Shown here: positions 15,222 through 23,137 of the stretch, in pieces
Layout of the letters: each line of letters starts with the position of its first letter
Position numbering within the stretch: position 1 is the first letter of the stretch
Assembly: GCA_019114265.1 (NCBI GenBank)
Contig: DXFV01000005.1
Coordinates: 14,790 to 78,789 of the forward strand
Length of the DNA stretch: 64,000 nt
Direction of reading: 5' to 3'
Origin: Anaerofilum faecale
GTDB taxonomy: Bacteria; Bacillota; Clostridia; Oscillospirales; Ruminococcaceae
The notes under the pieces: generated by a model
The model's database searches: none
The model's input: only the letters and a program-made list of their open reading frames with translations
Told to the model about the DNA's origin: nothing
Translations under genes and position numbers: made by a program

Positions 15222-16304
15222 ATGGCAAGAGTATACAACTTCAGTGCAGGTCCGTCGATGCTGCCCGAGCCCGTTCTGCGCACCGCACAGGCGGAATTGA
15301 TGGAGTACGGGTCGTCCGGCCAGTCTGTGATGGAGATGAGCCACCGAAGTAAGGTATTCGACGCCATTGCCAAAGACACCGAAGCCCGGCTTCGCCGTGT
15401 GCTGAACGTCCCCGACAACTACCGCATCGGCTTTTTCCAGGGCGGCGCCTCCACCCAGTTCGCGATGGTGCCGCTGAACCTGATGACCACCGGCGCCGCC
15501 GACTACCTCGTCACCGGCAACTTCTCCAAGCGCGCCGCCAAGGAGGCCGCCAAGTTCGGCAGGGTGAACATCGTGGCCAACACCGCCGACTGCAACTACA
15601 CCGCCATCCCCGATGTGGACGCGCTGGAATACTCCAAAGACGCCAGCTATATCCATATCTGCGAGAACAACACCATCTTCGGCACCCGCTTCACCAAGCT
15701 GCCCCAGGTGGAGGGCATCCCGCTGGTGGCCGATATGTCCAGCTGCATCCTGTCCCGCCCCACCGACGTGAGCAAATACGGCCTGATCTATTTCGGCGTG
15801 CAGAAAAACGTTGCCCCCGCCGGCATGGCCATCGCCATCGTGCGGGAAGATTTGCTGGGCAAGGCTGGGCCCGCCGTGCCGGATATGCTGAACTACAAGA
15901 CCATCATCGACGCCGACAGCATGTACAACACGCCGCCCTGCTGGTGCATCTACATGACCGGCCTCGTGCTGAAATGGATCGAGGAGGAAGTGGGGGGCCT
16001 TGCCGCGATGGAAGCGCGCAACAACGAAAAGGCCGCGCTGCTGTACGACTATCTCGACAGCCAGGACTTCTACAAAAATCCCGTCAACAAGCCCGACCGC
16101 AGCATCATGAACGTGACCTTCACCAGCCCCGATCCCGAGACCGACGCGCTGTTCTGCGCCGAGGCGGCCAAGGCGGGCTTTGTGAACATCAAGGGGCACC
16201 GTCTGGTGGGCGGCATGCGGGCCTCCATCTACAACGCGATGCCGCGCGAGGGCATCGTGGAGCTGGTTGCATTCATGAAACAGTTCGCCGCACAGCACGG
16301 CTGA
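15222..16304 (+). CDS. serC: Phosphoserine aminotransferase
   Basis: A 360-residue class V aminotransferase. VYNFSAGPSMLPEPVL at the start, the FFQGGASTQFAMVPLN phosphate loop, DMSSCILSRPTDVSKYG and IYFGVQKNVAPAG with the PLP lysine (near residue 195) identify SerC, which converts 3-phosphohydroxypyruvate and glutamate to phosphoserine. HRLVGGMRASIYNAM near the C-terminus is the usual end. The ATG at 15222 has CAGGAGGGAG upstream; a frame start at 15189 was not used. serA follows after 22 bases, so the two first steps of serine synthesis are in one operon. Confidence 0.97.
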   Translation: MARVYNFSAGPSMLPEPVLRTAQAELMEYGSSGQSVMEMSHRSKVFDAIAKDTEARLRRVLNVPDNYRIGFFQGGASTQFAMVPLNLMTTGAADYLVTGNFSKRAAKEAAKFGRVNIVANTADCNYTAIPDVDALEYSKDASYIHICENNTIFGTRFTKLPQVEGIPLVADMSSCILSRPTDVSKYGLIYFGVQKNVAPAGMAIAIVREDLLGKAGPAVPDMLNYKTIIDADSMYNTPPCWCIYMTGLVLKWIEEEVGGLAAMEARNNEKAALLYDYLDSQDFYKNPVNKPDRSIMNVTFTSPDPETDALFCAEAAKAGFVNIKGHRLVGGMRASIYNAMPREGIVELVAFMKQFAAQHG

Positions 16305-16326
16305 ACCATCGAGGGGGAAACATATC

Positions 16327-17490
16327 ATGTATACCATCAAAACGCTGAATTCCATCGCGGCGGCGGGTCTGGCACGGCTGCCGGCCGCCCAGTTCGCGGT
16401 GGACAACAACGCCGACGCGCCGGCCGGTATCCTGGTGCGCAGCGCGAAGATGCACGAGATGCCGCTGCCCGATTCCCTGCTGGCCATCGGCCGCGCGGGG
16501 GCGGGCGTGAACAATATCCCGGTGGACGCCTGCTCGGAAAAGGGCATCGTCGTCTTTAACACCCCCGGCGCGAACGCCGGCGCGGTGGCCGAGCTGACCA
16601 TCGGCGGCCTGGTGCTGGCCAGCCGCAATGTGGCCCCCGCCATCCGCTGGGCCGACGCCCTGAAAGGGCAGGGCGACGCGGTGCCCGGCATGGTGGAAAA
16701 GGGCAAAGGCCAGTTTGTCGGCCCCGAGCTGCGCGGCAAAAAGCTGGGCGTGGTGGGGCTGGGCGCCATCGGCGTGAAGGTGGCCAACATGGCCCTGCAC
16801 CTGGGCATGCAGGTGTACGGCTACGACCCGTATATCTCGGTGGAAGCGGCGTGGAACCTCTCCGGCGAGGTGATACACTGCGCACAGCTGGGCGAGATCC
16901 TCTCCCAGTGCGACTACATCACCCTGCATCTGCCGGTGAACGCCAGCACAAAAGGCTTCCTCAATGCGTCGGCGCTGGTCTCCTGCAAACAGGGCGTGCG
17001 CGTCCTCAACTTTGCCCGCGGCGAGCTGGTGGACAACGAGGCCCTGCTGGCCGCGCTGGCAGCCGGCAAGGTGGCCGCCTATGTCACCGACTTCCCCTGC
17101 GAGGCGCTGCTGGACCAGCCGGGCGTGACCTGCATCCCGCATCTGGGCGCCTCCACCCCCGAAAGCGAGGAAAACTGCGCCGTGATGGCGGCCGACGAAC
17201 TGGCCGACTATCTGCTGAACGGCAACATCACCAACAGCGTGAACCTGCCCGCCGTCACCCAGGCGCGTGCCGGCGACAAGCGCATCTGCGTGATCCATAA
17301 AAACGAGCCCGGCCTGATCGCCGGCATCACCGCCGTGACCACCGGCGCGGCGCTGAACATCGAGAACATGGTGAACAAGTCCCGCGGCAATATGGCCTAC
17401 ACCATGCTGGACGCCACCGGTGCCCTGCCCGCCGACCTGCAGGCCCAACTGGAAGCGATCCCCGGCGTGATCCGGGTGCGCATCCTGTAA
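16327..17490 (+). CDS. serA: D-3-phosphoglycerate dehydrogenase with ACT domain
   Basis: A 387-residue 2-hydroxyacid dehydrogenase. The NAD fold shows GLGAIGVKVANMALHLGMQV (about 139-158), the catalytic Arg is in LNFARGELVDN, and the His in PHLGASTPESEENCA. A C-terminal ACT domain (RICVIHKNEPGLIAGITA, from about 317) is the regulatory part that usually senses serine. It lacks the additional ASB domain of long SerA forms. It is the second gene of serC-serA and is followed by a terminator. Confidence 0.96.
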   Translation: MYTIKTLNSIAAAGLARLPAAQFAVDNNADAPAGILVRSAKMHEMPLPDSLLAIGRAGAGVNNIPVDACSEKGIVVFNTPGANAGAVAELTIGGLVLASRNVAPAIRWADALKGQGDAVPGMVEKGKGQFVGPELRGKKLGVVGLGAIGVKVANMALHLGMQVYGYDPYISVEAAWNLSGEVIHCAQLGEILSQCDYITLHLPVNASTKGFLNASALVSCKQGVRVLNFARGELVDNEALLAALAAGKVAAYVTDFPCEALLDQPGVTCIPHLGASTPESEENCAVMAADELADYLLNGNITNSVNLPAVTQARAGDKRICVIHKNEPGLIAGITAVTTGAALNIENMVNKSRGNMAYTMLDATGALPADLQAQLEAIPGVIRVRIL

Positions 17491-17516
17491 ACGGCCTGCT
17501 GCGGATCTTCCGTTTT

Positions 17517-17555
17517 CCCCCGCCCGTCTTGAGCCGCGGGCGGGGGGCTCTTTTT
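17517..17555 (+). terminator. Rho-independent terminator after serA
   Basis: Perfect 10-base arms CCCCCGCCCG (17517-17526) and CGGGCGGGGG (17537-17546), followed by GCTC and T5. The remaining 175 bases up to the methyltransferase gene show no clear feature. Confidence 0.85.
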
Positions 17556-17730
17556 GCCCGCCGCGCCTGTTGGAAAGGGGTGAGCTTCGTGCGGACGAAT
17601 CTGGTTCGAGGTAACGGCCCGGTACAGCCTTTCGGCGGATGACCCTCTGCATCGGGCGCAGGAACAGGGCGTCCGTCCGGCTGCGCCGTCCGATCGATAT
17701 ACCATCGACTGGCGAAAGGAGCCGAACCAA

Positions 17731-18495
17731 ATGAAAACGATCGAAGAGATGAAAACCGAGTGGCTGCGCGAGGAAGCGGCAGCCGTGATGCAGGGATGGG
17801 ATTTTTCCCATATTCGCGGCCGGTACGAGGAGGAACAGGACCTGCCGTGGGACTACGAACGCGAGGTGCGGCGATATCTGCGGCCGGACAGCCGCATTCT
17901 GGACATCGACACCGGCGGCGGGGAATTTCTGCTGTCGCTGGGGCATCCCGCCGCTCTCACCAGCGCCACCGAAGGGTACGCCCCCAATGTGCAGCTGTGC
18001 CGAAAGGTGCTGGGGGCACGGGGCATCGACTTCCGCCCGGCCGAGAGCGGCGGGGCGCTCCCCTTTGCGGACGCGAGCTTCGACCTTGTGCTCGACCGCC
18101 ACGCGGACTTCAACATCCCGGAGCTGCTGCGGGTGCTGAAACCGGGCGGCGTCTTTGTCACCCAGCAGGTGGGCGGGCAGAACGACCGCGACCTGGTCCG
18201 GCTGCTGCTGCCCGGCCTGCCTGCCCCCTACCCCGACCTGTGTCTGGACAGGGTGCGCCGCCGCTTTGAACAGGCGGGCTTTGCCGTACTGCGCGGCGAG
18301 GAGGCCTTCCGCCCCATCCGGTTTTACAATGTGGGGGCGCTGGTGTGGTTTGCCAGGGTGATCGAGTGGGAGTTCCGCGGATTTTCGGTAGAGCGCTGTC
18401 TGCCCGGTCTGCTGACAGCACAGCGGACGCTGGAACAGACCGGATGCGTGGAAGGCACCATCCACCGCTTTCTGCTGACCGTGCGCAAACCCTGA
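17731..18495 (+). CDS. Class I SAM-dependent methyltransferase
   Basis: A 254-residue methyltransferase. Motif I is ILDIDTGGGEFLLSLG (about residues 55-70), the acidic loop follows as ATEGYAPN, motif IV is ASFDLVLDRHADFN and post-motif IV is LLRVLKPGGVFVTQQVGG. Such proteins have varied substrates (small molecules, rRNA, tRNA) and the target cannot be told here. The ATG at 17731 has GAAAGGAG upstream. It is a single-gene unit with its own terminator. Confidence 0.8.
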   Translation: MKTIEEMKTEWLREEAAAVMQGWDFSHIRGRYEEEQDLPWDYEREVRRYLRPDSRILDIDTGGGEFLLSLGHPAALTSATEGYAPNVQLCRKVLGARGIDFRPAESGGALPFADASFDLVLDRHADFNIPELLRVLKPGGVFVTQQVGGQNDRDLVRLLLPGLPAPYPDLCLDRVRRRFEQAGFAVLRGEEAFRPIRFYNVGALVWFARVIEWEFRGFSVERCLPGLLTAQRTLEQTGCVEGTIHRFLLTVRKP

Positions 18496-18502
18496 TCTCT
18501 CT

Positions 18503-18534
18503 GCCCGACGGAGAAAACTCCGCCGGGCTTTTTT
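18503..18534 (+). terminator. Rho-independent terminator after the methyltransferase gene
   Basis: Arms GCCCGaCGGAG (18503-18513) and CTCCGcCGGGC (18518-18528) around an A4 loop, one mismatch, followed by T6. Confidence 0.85.
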
Positions 18535-18579
18535 CTGTTTTGCTGCAAAACGCATCCGCTTCTTTGGGGAAATCGCAGA

Positions 18580-18641
18580 TTGACAGCGCCGGTCTATATA
18601 TTGTAAACTGAAACTGCAAAGAGAGTCTATACCATGTAGAC
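18580..18641 (+). promoter_or_regulatory. Promoter and possible operator of the second BlaI/M56 pair
   Basis: TTGACA at 18580-18585 is a perfect -35; the best -10 is TGTAAA at 18602-18607 (16-base spacer). Downstream, GTCTAtaccatgTAGAC at 18625-18641 is a dyad with an imperfect TACAnnTGTA-like centre (TACCATGTA), placed where a BlaI-type repressor could act. The operator call is weaker than that at 688-736. Confidence 0.5.
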
Positions 18642-18659
18642 CGAAAAGGGGGGCATCCT

Positions 18660-19025
18660 ATGGAAACCTATCAGCTGGGCGAAGTGGAGCAGCGCTTTGC
18701 CGACCTGATCTGGGCCGAGCAGCCACTGACCAGCAGCCGTCTGGTGGAGCTGGCGGCCGCGGAACTGGGCTGGAAAAAGTCCACCACCTATACCGTTCTG
18801 CGCCGTCTGTGCCAGCGGGGGCTGTTTGCCAACGAGAACGGCACCGTGCGCGCGGTGCTGTCGCGGGAGGAGTTTTTCAGCCGCCAGAGCCGGGCCTATG
18901 TGCAGAACAGCTTCGGCGGATCGCTGCCGGGATTTATCGCCGCCTTCACCGGAAACCGCAAGCTGCAGCGGGAGGAGATCGAACAGCTGCGGCGGATGAT
19001 CGAGCAGGCCGAAAAGGAGGAGTGA
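18660..19025 (+). CDS. BlaI/MecI/CopY-family transcriptional repressor (second copy)
   Basis: A 121-residue winged-helix protein. YQLGEVEQRFADLIW, SSRLVELAAAELGWKKSTTYTVLRRLCQRGLF and a basic-acidic helical tail ending QAEKEE match the BlaI/MecI family. It differs clearly from the copy at 267-668, so it should recognise its own target. The ATG at 18660 has AAAAGGGG upstream. The M56 gene starts 5 bases after its stop, with the ribosome site GGAGGAG inside its last codons, giving the classic repressor-sensor operon. Confidence 0.9.
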   Translation: METYQLGEVEQRFADLIWAEQPLTSSRLVELAAAELGWKKSTTYTVLRRLCQRGLFANENGTVRAVLSREEFFSRQSRAYVQNSFGGSLPGFIAAFTGNRKLQREEIEQLRRMIEQAEKEE

Positions 19026-19029
19026 GTCC

Positions 19030-20915
19030 ATGGAAGAGCGCATCACCGAAGTTTTCATCTCGGTGCTGAACATGAGCTGGACCGGTGCGCTGGTCATCGC
19101 GGCGGTGCTGTGTGTGCGTGCGCTGCTGCGAAAAGCGCCGCGGCAGGCGGTGTGCTGGCTGTGGGCCGCGCCGGTGTTCCGGCTGCTGTGCCCGGTGTCG
19201 GTGACCAGCGCGCTGTCGCTGCTGGGACTGCTGGGGGCTTCCTCCCACCGCGGACGGGTGGAATACATCCCCTCCGACATCGGCATGGCGGCGAAACCCG
19301 CGGTGGATCTGCTGGTGCCGCCGGTGACCCAGGCGGTGAATGCCGCGCTGCCCGCCGCACGACCCGAGTTCTCTGCCAATCCGCTGCAGATCTGGCTGTT
19401 TGTGGGCGCCTGTGTGTGGCTGGCGGGAACGATTGCGATGCTGACGGCGGCGGGAGTGCAGCTGCTGGGTCTGCGCCGCCGGCTGGCCGAGGCGGTGGAA
19501 CTGGAGCCGGGGGTCTATCTGGCCGACCGGATCGACGGTCCGTTCGTGCTGGGTGTTTTCCGCCCGCGCATCTATCTCCCTTCTCACCTTCCCGCCGCGC
19601 AGCGCGGGTATATCCTGACTCACGAACGCGCGCATATCCGCCGCCGCGACCCTCTGTTCAAGCTGCTTGCCTTTGCGGCGCTCTGTCTGCACTGGTTCAA
19701 CCCGCTGGTGTGGGTGGCCTGGCGGATGCTCTGCCGCGACATCGAAACCGCCTGTGACGAAAGCGCACTGCGCACCGCCGGTGCCGCCGAGCGCCAGCGG
19801 TATGCGGCGGTGCTGCTGGAGGCGGCGGGCGGAAACCACGGTTTTCCGGCTCTGCTGGCCTTTGGCGAGAGCGATGTGGCGGTGCGCATCAAACGCACAC
19901 TGCACAGCCGTCCGGTATCCCGCGCGGCACTGGTCGCAGCGCTGGCGCTGGCGGTGGGACTGACCGCCTGTTTTGCCGCCAACCCTGCCGCAGAACCGCA
20001 GCGTCCCACCCAGGCGCAGGCAAAGGCGGCGCTGGAAAAATATATGCAGTATGACGAGCGGCGGTTTGCGCTGTTTGAGATCGAGGAGCTTTCCTATGTG
20101 GAACCGGAAGACTGGGAAGCGACGGGAATGCTGGACGAAATGATCGACAGCCAAACGAGCTGGGGGGACTGCCTCAAGGCCGATCCCGACTGCTGCCTCT
20201 GGTTTGCGCGCACGGCAACGCGGTATCAGCCCGAAACAGCGATCACCGCCCCGCAGACCAGCGACGGAGGCTGGGAGAGATACTTGCTGCTGGAGCCGGA
20301 GGGGGACGGATACCGGGTGGTCAGCGAGCGGGTGAGCGGGGGCATGGAGATGCCCGAACCGCCGGCCGAACACACCCAGACCGAGCTGGGCCTGACGAGC
20401 GACCAGTGGACGATGCTGCAGCACCAGATGTCGGCGCTGGTATTCAGCGGCATCCGGCGGGACTTCGACTCCCCCAGTGAATGGACGGCGGACGAGCTGG
20501 CGGCTGGGTCAAATATCGGCTGCTCTACTGGCCGTCGCAGTACGAAGAGGACCCGTTCCCGCTGAGCCGCCTTTCCATGCTGCTGCAAGCGGATTTCTCG
20601 CCCGAGAACGAACAGTGGGGCAATTGCCCCGATCTGCTCCCCGCTGCGCTGGAGGGAGAAACCGAGCTGCCGCTGGGCGATCCGCCCACAATGCCGCAGG
20701 ACGAGCAGGTATCGGTGCAGTACCGGCGCGAGGGAGACACCGTGGTGGCCGAAGCGGTGGTTACCGACGGCAACGGAGAAGAGATGTGCATACAGTACAC
20801 CTTTGGTCTTGTGCCGGACATCGGGCCGGTGAGCCGCACATGGGTGCAGTCGGCCCGTGTGGTGTCCTCCAAATGTCCGGTGGGCGAGAGCAGCTCGTCT
20901 TCCCTGCCCGGCTGA
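19030..20915 (+). pseudogene. M56/BlaR1-family sensor peptidase, one-base frameshift late in the gene
   Basis: The first frame (to 20565) holds three N-terminal helices, the gluzincin HERAH motif (near residue 198), DIETACDESAL with the third ligand Glu, a further membrane helix near 300 and a start of an extracytoplasmic domain. At about 20505-20512 the frame is lost after DELAA; from TGG at about 20511 the next frame continues WVKYRLLYWPSQYEED to the stop at 20915 with the same composition. Together they would make a protein of about 628 residues with a C-terminal sensor domain. One missing base explains it: a sequence error or a recent mutation. It should cleave the partner repressor on an unknown signal. 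Confidence 0.8.
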
Positions 20916-20929
20916 CCACGCCAGTACCA

Positions 20930-20977
20930 AAAAAAGCCCGGCGGGCAAGGAAACCGAGATTTCCGCCCGCCGGACTT
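20930..20977 (-). terminator. Bidirectional terminator between the M56 and HAD genes
   Basis: On the minus strand the stem GTCCGGCGGGCgg / ttGCCCGCCGGGC is followed by T6, 9 bases after the HAD stop. On the plus strand the same hairpin is followed by a poorer T-rich tract (TTATTGTTTTATT), so it can serve both convergent genes. Confidence 0.8.
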
Positions 20978-20983
20978 ATTGTT

Positions 20984-21634
20984 TTATTCTTCCGCCAGAA
21001 GCTGCGGCAGCTGGCGCAGCCGTTCGATCACCGGACAGCCTGCCTGTGCCAGACGGGAGGGCGACTGATGACCGCCCGCATACAGCACACACCGCACGCC
21101 CATCGCGGCGGCGACCTCGGCGTCGTGCAGCGAGTCGCCGACCATCACGGCCGACTGCGGGTCGATGCCGCTCTGCTGCATCCAGTCCACGCCCAGCTGC
21201 ACCTTGCTGACCGCGTAGATGTCCGAAAGGCCGAGCAACTTTTCAAAGAAACCTTCCAGACCCTGCGCGCTCACCTGATGGCGAAGCAGGTCCAGCGGCG
21301 AGGCCGACAGAATCACCTGCCGCATCCCCTGTTTTTGCAGCTGCGCAAGCACATCCTTTGCGCCGGGGCTCAGCCGGCAGCCTTCGGAGGCGGGGATATA
21401 CATCTCCATATAGCGCTGCGCCAGCCGGTCGTAGGGGTGGCGGGAAAAGTCGAAGCCCGCCCTGCGGTAGTAGTCCTGGATGGGGAACCCGAAGATCTTC
21501 CGATAGGCGCGGGTGTCGAACTGCTGCGGATAGCCGTTTTCGGCCAGCAGCCGGTTCAACGCCTGGATGGACAGCTGCAAATCGTTCAGCAGCGTGCCGT
21601 TCCAGTCCCACAGGACAAGTTGTGTCTGTGCCAT
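20984..21634 (-). CDS. HAD-family hydrolase (phosphoglycolate phosphatase-like)
   Basis: A 216-residue HAD protein. LVLWDWNGTLLND supplies motif I with Asp as nucleophile; the +2 position is Asn where most HAD phosphatases have Asp, a variant seen often in the DWNGTL subfamily. Motif II is ILSASP, motif III Lys lies near SKVQLG, and motif IV is MVGDSLHDAEVAAAMG. The cap between motifs I and II is helical. The substrate is not predictable. The gene is followed by a terminator, and queT lies 25 bases upstream of its start, so both may be on the riboswitch transcript. Confidence 0.82.
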   Translation of the reverse strand: MAQTQLVLWDWNGTLLNDLQLSIQALNRLLAENGYPQQFDTRAYRKIFGFPIQDYYRRAGFDFSRHPYDRLAQRYMEMYIPASEGCRLSPGAKDVLAQLQKQGMRQVILSASPLDLLRHQVSAQGLEGFFEKLLGLSDIYAVSKVQLGVDWMQQSGIDPQSAVMVGDSLHDAEVAAAMGVRCVLYAGGHQSPSRLAQAGCPVIERLRQLPQLLAEE

Positions 21635-21659
21635 CGGTGTTCCCCCGTTCTGTATGATA

Positions 21660-22187
21660 TCAGGAAGTGAAGGCTTTTTTCAGCGCGGGATTTCGTTCGA
21701 TCACCCACACGAGCAGCACGCCCAGCAGACAGGCCGCCAGCTCGCCCACACCCACCGTGACGGCATTGAAGGCGAACAGGCCGGCGGTGAAGGTGTTGGA
21801 ATACAGCACGGTCAGCTCGGCGCCGACGATCAGGGCGTTGCACAGCACCGGCGGGATCATGCCGGGCAGCGCCAGCCCTGCGATGCGGACATTGGCCAGA
21901 CAGCGGGTGAGCAGCGCGGCCAGCAGAGTGGCCAGCGTGCCGAAGAAGATGTCCACCGCCATAGTGGTGCCCAGCAAAGTGCCGATCAGGTTGGCCAGAA
22001 AGCAGCCCAGCACAACGCCGGGGACGGCCTCAGGCATCAGGACGGGCAGCAGGGTGAACGCCTCGGAAAAGCGCACCTGCACCGGGCCATAGCTGAGCAT
22101 GGGAAGCGCCAGGCAGACAGCCGCATAGACGGCGGCGATCAGAGCGCAGCGCACGATCCTGTGTGTGTTGATCTTTTTCATATACAA
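21660..22187 (-). CDS. queT: QueT-family queuosine-precursor ECF transporter S component
   Basis: A 175-residue protein with about five to six membrane helices. After a short lead, IAAVYAAVCLALPMLSYGPVQVRFSEAFTLLP contains the VQVRFSEALxxLP-type signature of QueT, and GVVLGCFLANLIG and DIFFGTLATLLAA follow. QueT binds preQ1 or a related queuosine precursor and works with a shared ECF energizing module, which is not in this window. The leader carries a preQ1-III riboswitch (22190-22281), which supports the assignment independently. The ATG at 22187 has GGGAG 8 bases upstream; M3 at 22181 is an alternative. Confidence 0.93.
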   Translation of the reverse strand: MYMKKINTHRIVRCALIAAVYAAVCLALPMLSYGPVQVRFSEAFTLLPVLMPEAVPGVVLGCFLANLIGTLLGTTMAVDIFFGTLATLLAALLTRCLANVRIAGLALPGMIPPVLCNALIVGAELTVLYSNTFTAGLFAFNAVTVGVGELAACLLGVLLVWVIERNPALKKAFTS

Positions 22188-22189
22188 TT

Positions 22190-22281
22190 CTCCCGCGGCG
22201 AGATTTTACCCCTCCGGCGCCGCGAGGTCCGGCAGGGGTGGGTCTGGATTGCTCCAGCGAGCCTAAAATCCTAAGTTGCTC
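22190..22281 (-). promoter_or_regulatory. preQ1-III riboswitch upstream of queT
   Basis: The minus-strand leader starts with GAGCAACTTAGGATTTTA (to GGCTC at 22259), which agrees with the first stem-loop of the preQ1-III class (GAGC/GGCTC helix, ACTTAGGATTTTA loop). Further down, a GTAAAATC segment (about 22210-22203) can pair with GATTTTA in the loop to form the class-defining pseudoknot, and the following GCCGCGGGAG contains the queT ribosome site, so ligand would block translation. A second variable stem lies between. This is the known regulatory link: preQ1 represses its own uptake. Confidence 0.9.
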
Positions 22282-22307
22282 TTTTGCCCGAAACGGGCGT
22301 TATTTAT

Positions 22308-22335
22308 TGTATACCATCGGGGCGAAAAATGTCAA
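22308..22335 (-). promoter_or_regulatory. queT promoter
   Basis: On the minus strand TTGACA (22335-22330) and TATACA (22313-22308) are 16 bases apart, placing the transcript start about 20 bases before the preQ1-III element. Confidence 0.75.
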
Positions 22336-22345
22336 GACAGTCTGC

Positions 22346-22375
22346 TTGCGCCGCCATCCCGCAGCATGGTATGAT
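22346..22375 (+). promoter_or_regulatory. Promoter of the lipoprotein gene
   Basis: TTGCGC (22346-22351) and TATGAT (22370-22375) with an 18-base spacer, back to back with the queT promoter and 31 bases upstream of the lipoprotein start. Confidence 0.6.
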
Positions 22376-22405
22376 AATAGCAGCACTTTCCGGGAGGAAT
22401 ATGAT

Positions 22406-23017
22406 ATGATAAAACAAATCAGCGCTTTATTGGCAGCTACCTGTTTCCTGCTGGGCGGCTGTGCCCCCGCATCGTCTGCACCGAAGAATATGTACATCCG
22501 CCCCGCCGAGCTGACACAGGAGGAGAACGATCTGGCCGAGCTGCTGGGTGCCGACCAGCGCCTGTTCGATTTTGAGCTGGATGACTCGGTGCAGAGCATG
22601 CAGATCGCCTGCTATCGGCTGGAAGACGGTGAATGGAAGCCCGAGGTGGGCGGATGGCGGCAGTTTACCGACCCGAACGGGCGTCTGGCGCTTGGGTTCG
22701 AGGATCTGCGCGAAGGACTGCGGACAGCGGTGCAGAGCGAGCACAGCAGCGGCGGAGAGCGGTACGACCGGCCGGCAGCGGACGACGAACAGGCTGGCAT
22801 CGCCACGATGACGCTGGCAAGCGAAACATCGCTGGAATATGAACAGGAGATTCCGCTGGTGCTGCAGACGCAAAGCACAGCTGACGAACACATCTCCTTT
22901 TCGACCGACTATTTTTTCCGCCCGGAAGAACTGGAACAGCAGGGATATGAAGCGGTGTTTGCCGTCACGGTCTGTTTCAGCGAAAAAACGGTGAGCGAGC
23001 AGTCGGACGTCAACTGA
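22406..23017 (+). CDS. Putative lipoprotein of unknown function
   Basis: A 203-residue secreted protein. MIKQISALLAATCFLLGGC is a lipoprotein signal peptide with an LGGC lipobox (Cys at 19), so the protein should be anchored on the outer face of the membrane. The mature part is acidic and without a motif I recognise; the alternation of short beta-like segments (MQIACYRLEDGEW, LALGFEDL, TDYFFRPEEL) is like the extracytoplasmic tails of the M56 proteins in the same window. The ATG at 22406 has GGGAGG 8 bases upstream; an in-frame extension back to 22238 is antisense to the riboswitch and was not used. Confidence 0.75.
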   Translation: MIKQISALLAATCFLLGGCAPASSAPKNMYIRPAELTQEENDLAELLGADQRLFDFELDDSVQSMQIACYRLEDGEWKPEVGGWRQFTDPNGRLALGFEDLREGLRTAVQSEHSSGGERYDRPAADDEQAGIATMTLASETSLEYEQEIPLVLQTQSTADEHISFSTDYFFRPEELEQQGYEAVFAVTVCFSEKTVSEQSDVN

Positions 23018-23079
23018 GTTCCAAAGGCTCTGCCTTTGGAATCCGCGATTTTTTGAAAAAAATCGAGTAAAACTTTCAA

Positions 23080-23126
23080 TTAAAAATGCGAAAGCCGCCC
23101 GCACAGCGTTTGCCGTGCGGGCGGCT
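23080..23126 (-). terminator. Hairpin terminator between the lipoprotein gene and pnp
   Basis: Perfect 12-base arms AGCCGCCCGCAC (23093-23104) and GTGCGGGCGGCT (23115-23126). For leftward pnp transcripts it lies 12 bases after the stop and is followed by TTCGCATTTTTA; for rightward transcripts a TTGTTTG tract follows. An extra hairpin TTCCAAAGGC/GCCTTTGGAA sits at 23020-23042. Confidence 0.65.
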
Positions 23127-23137
23127 TGTTTGTTCGC

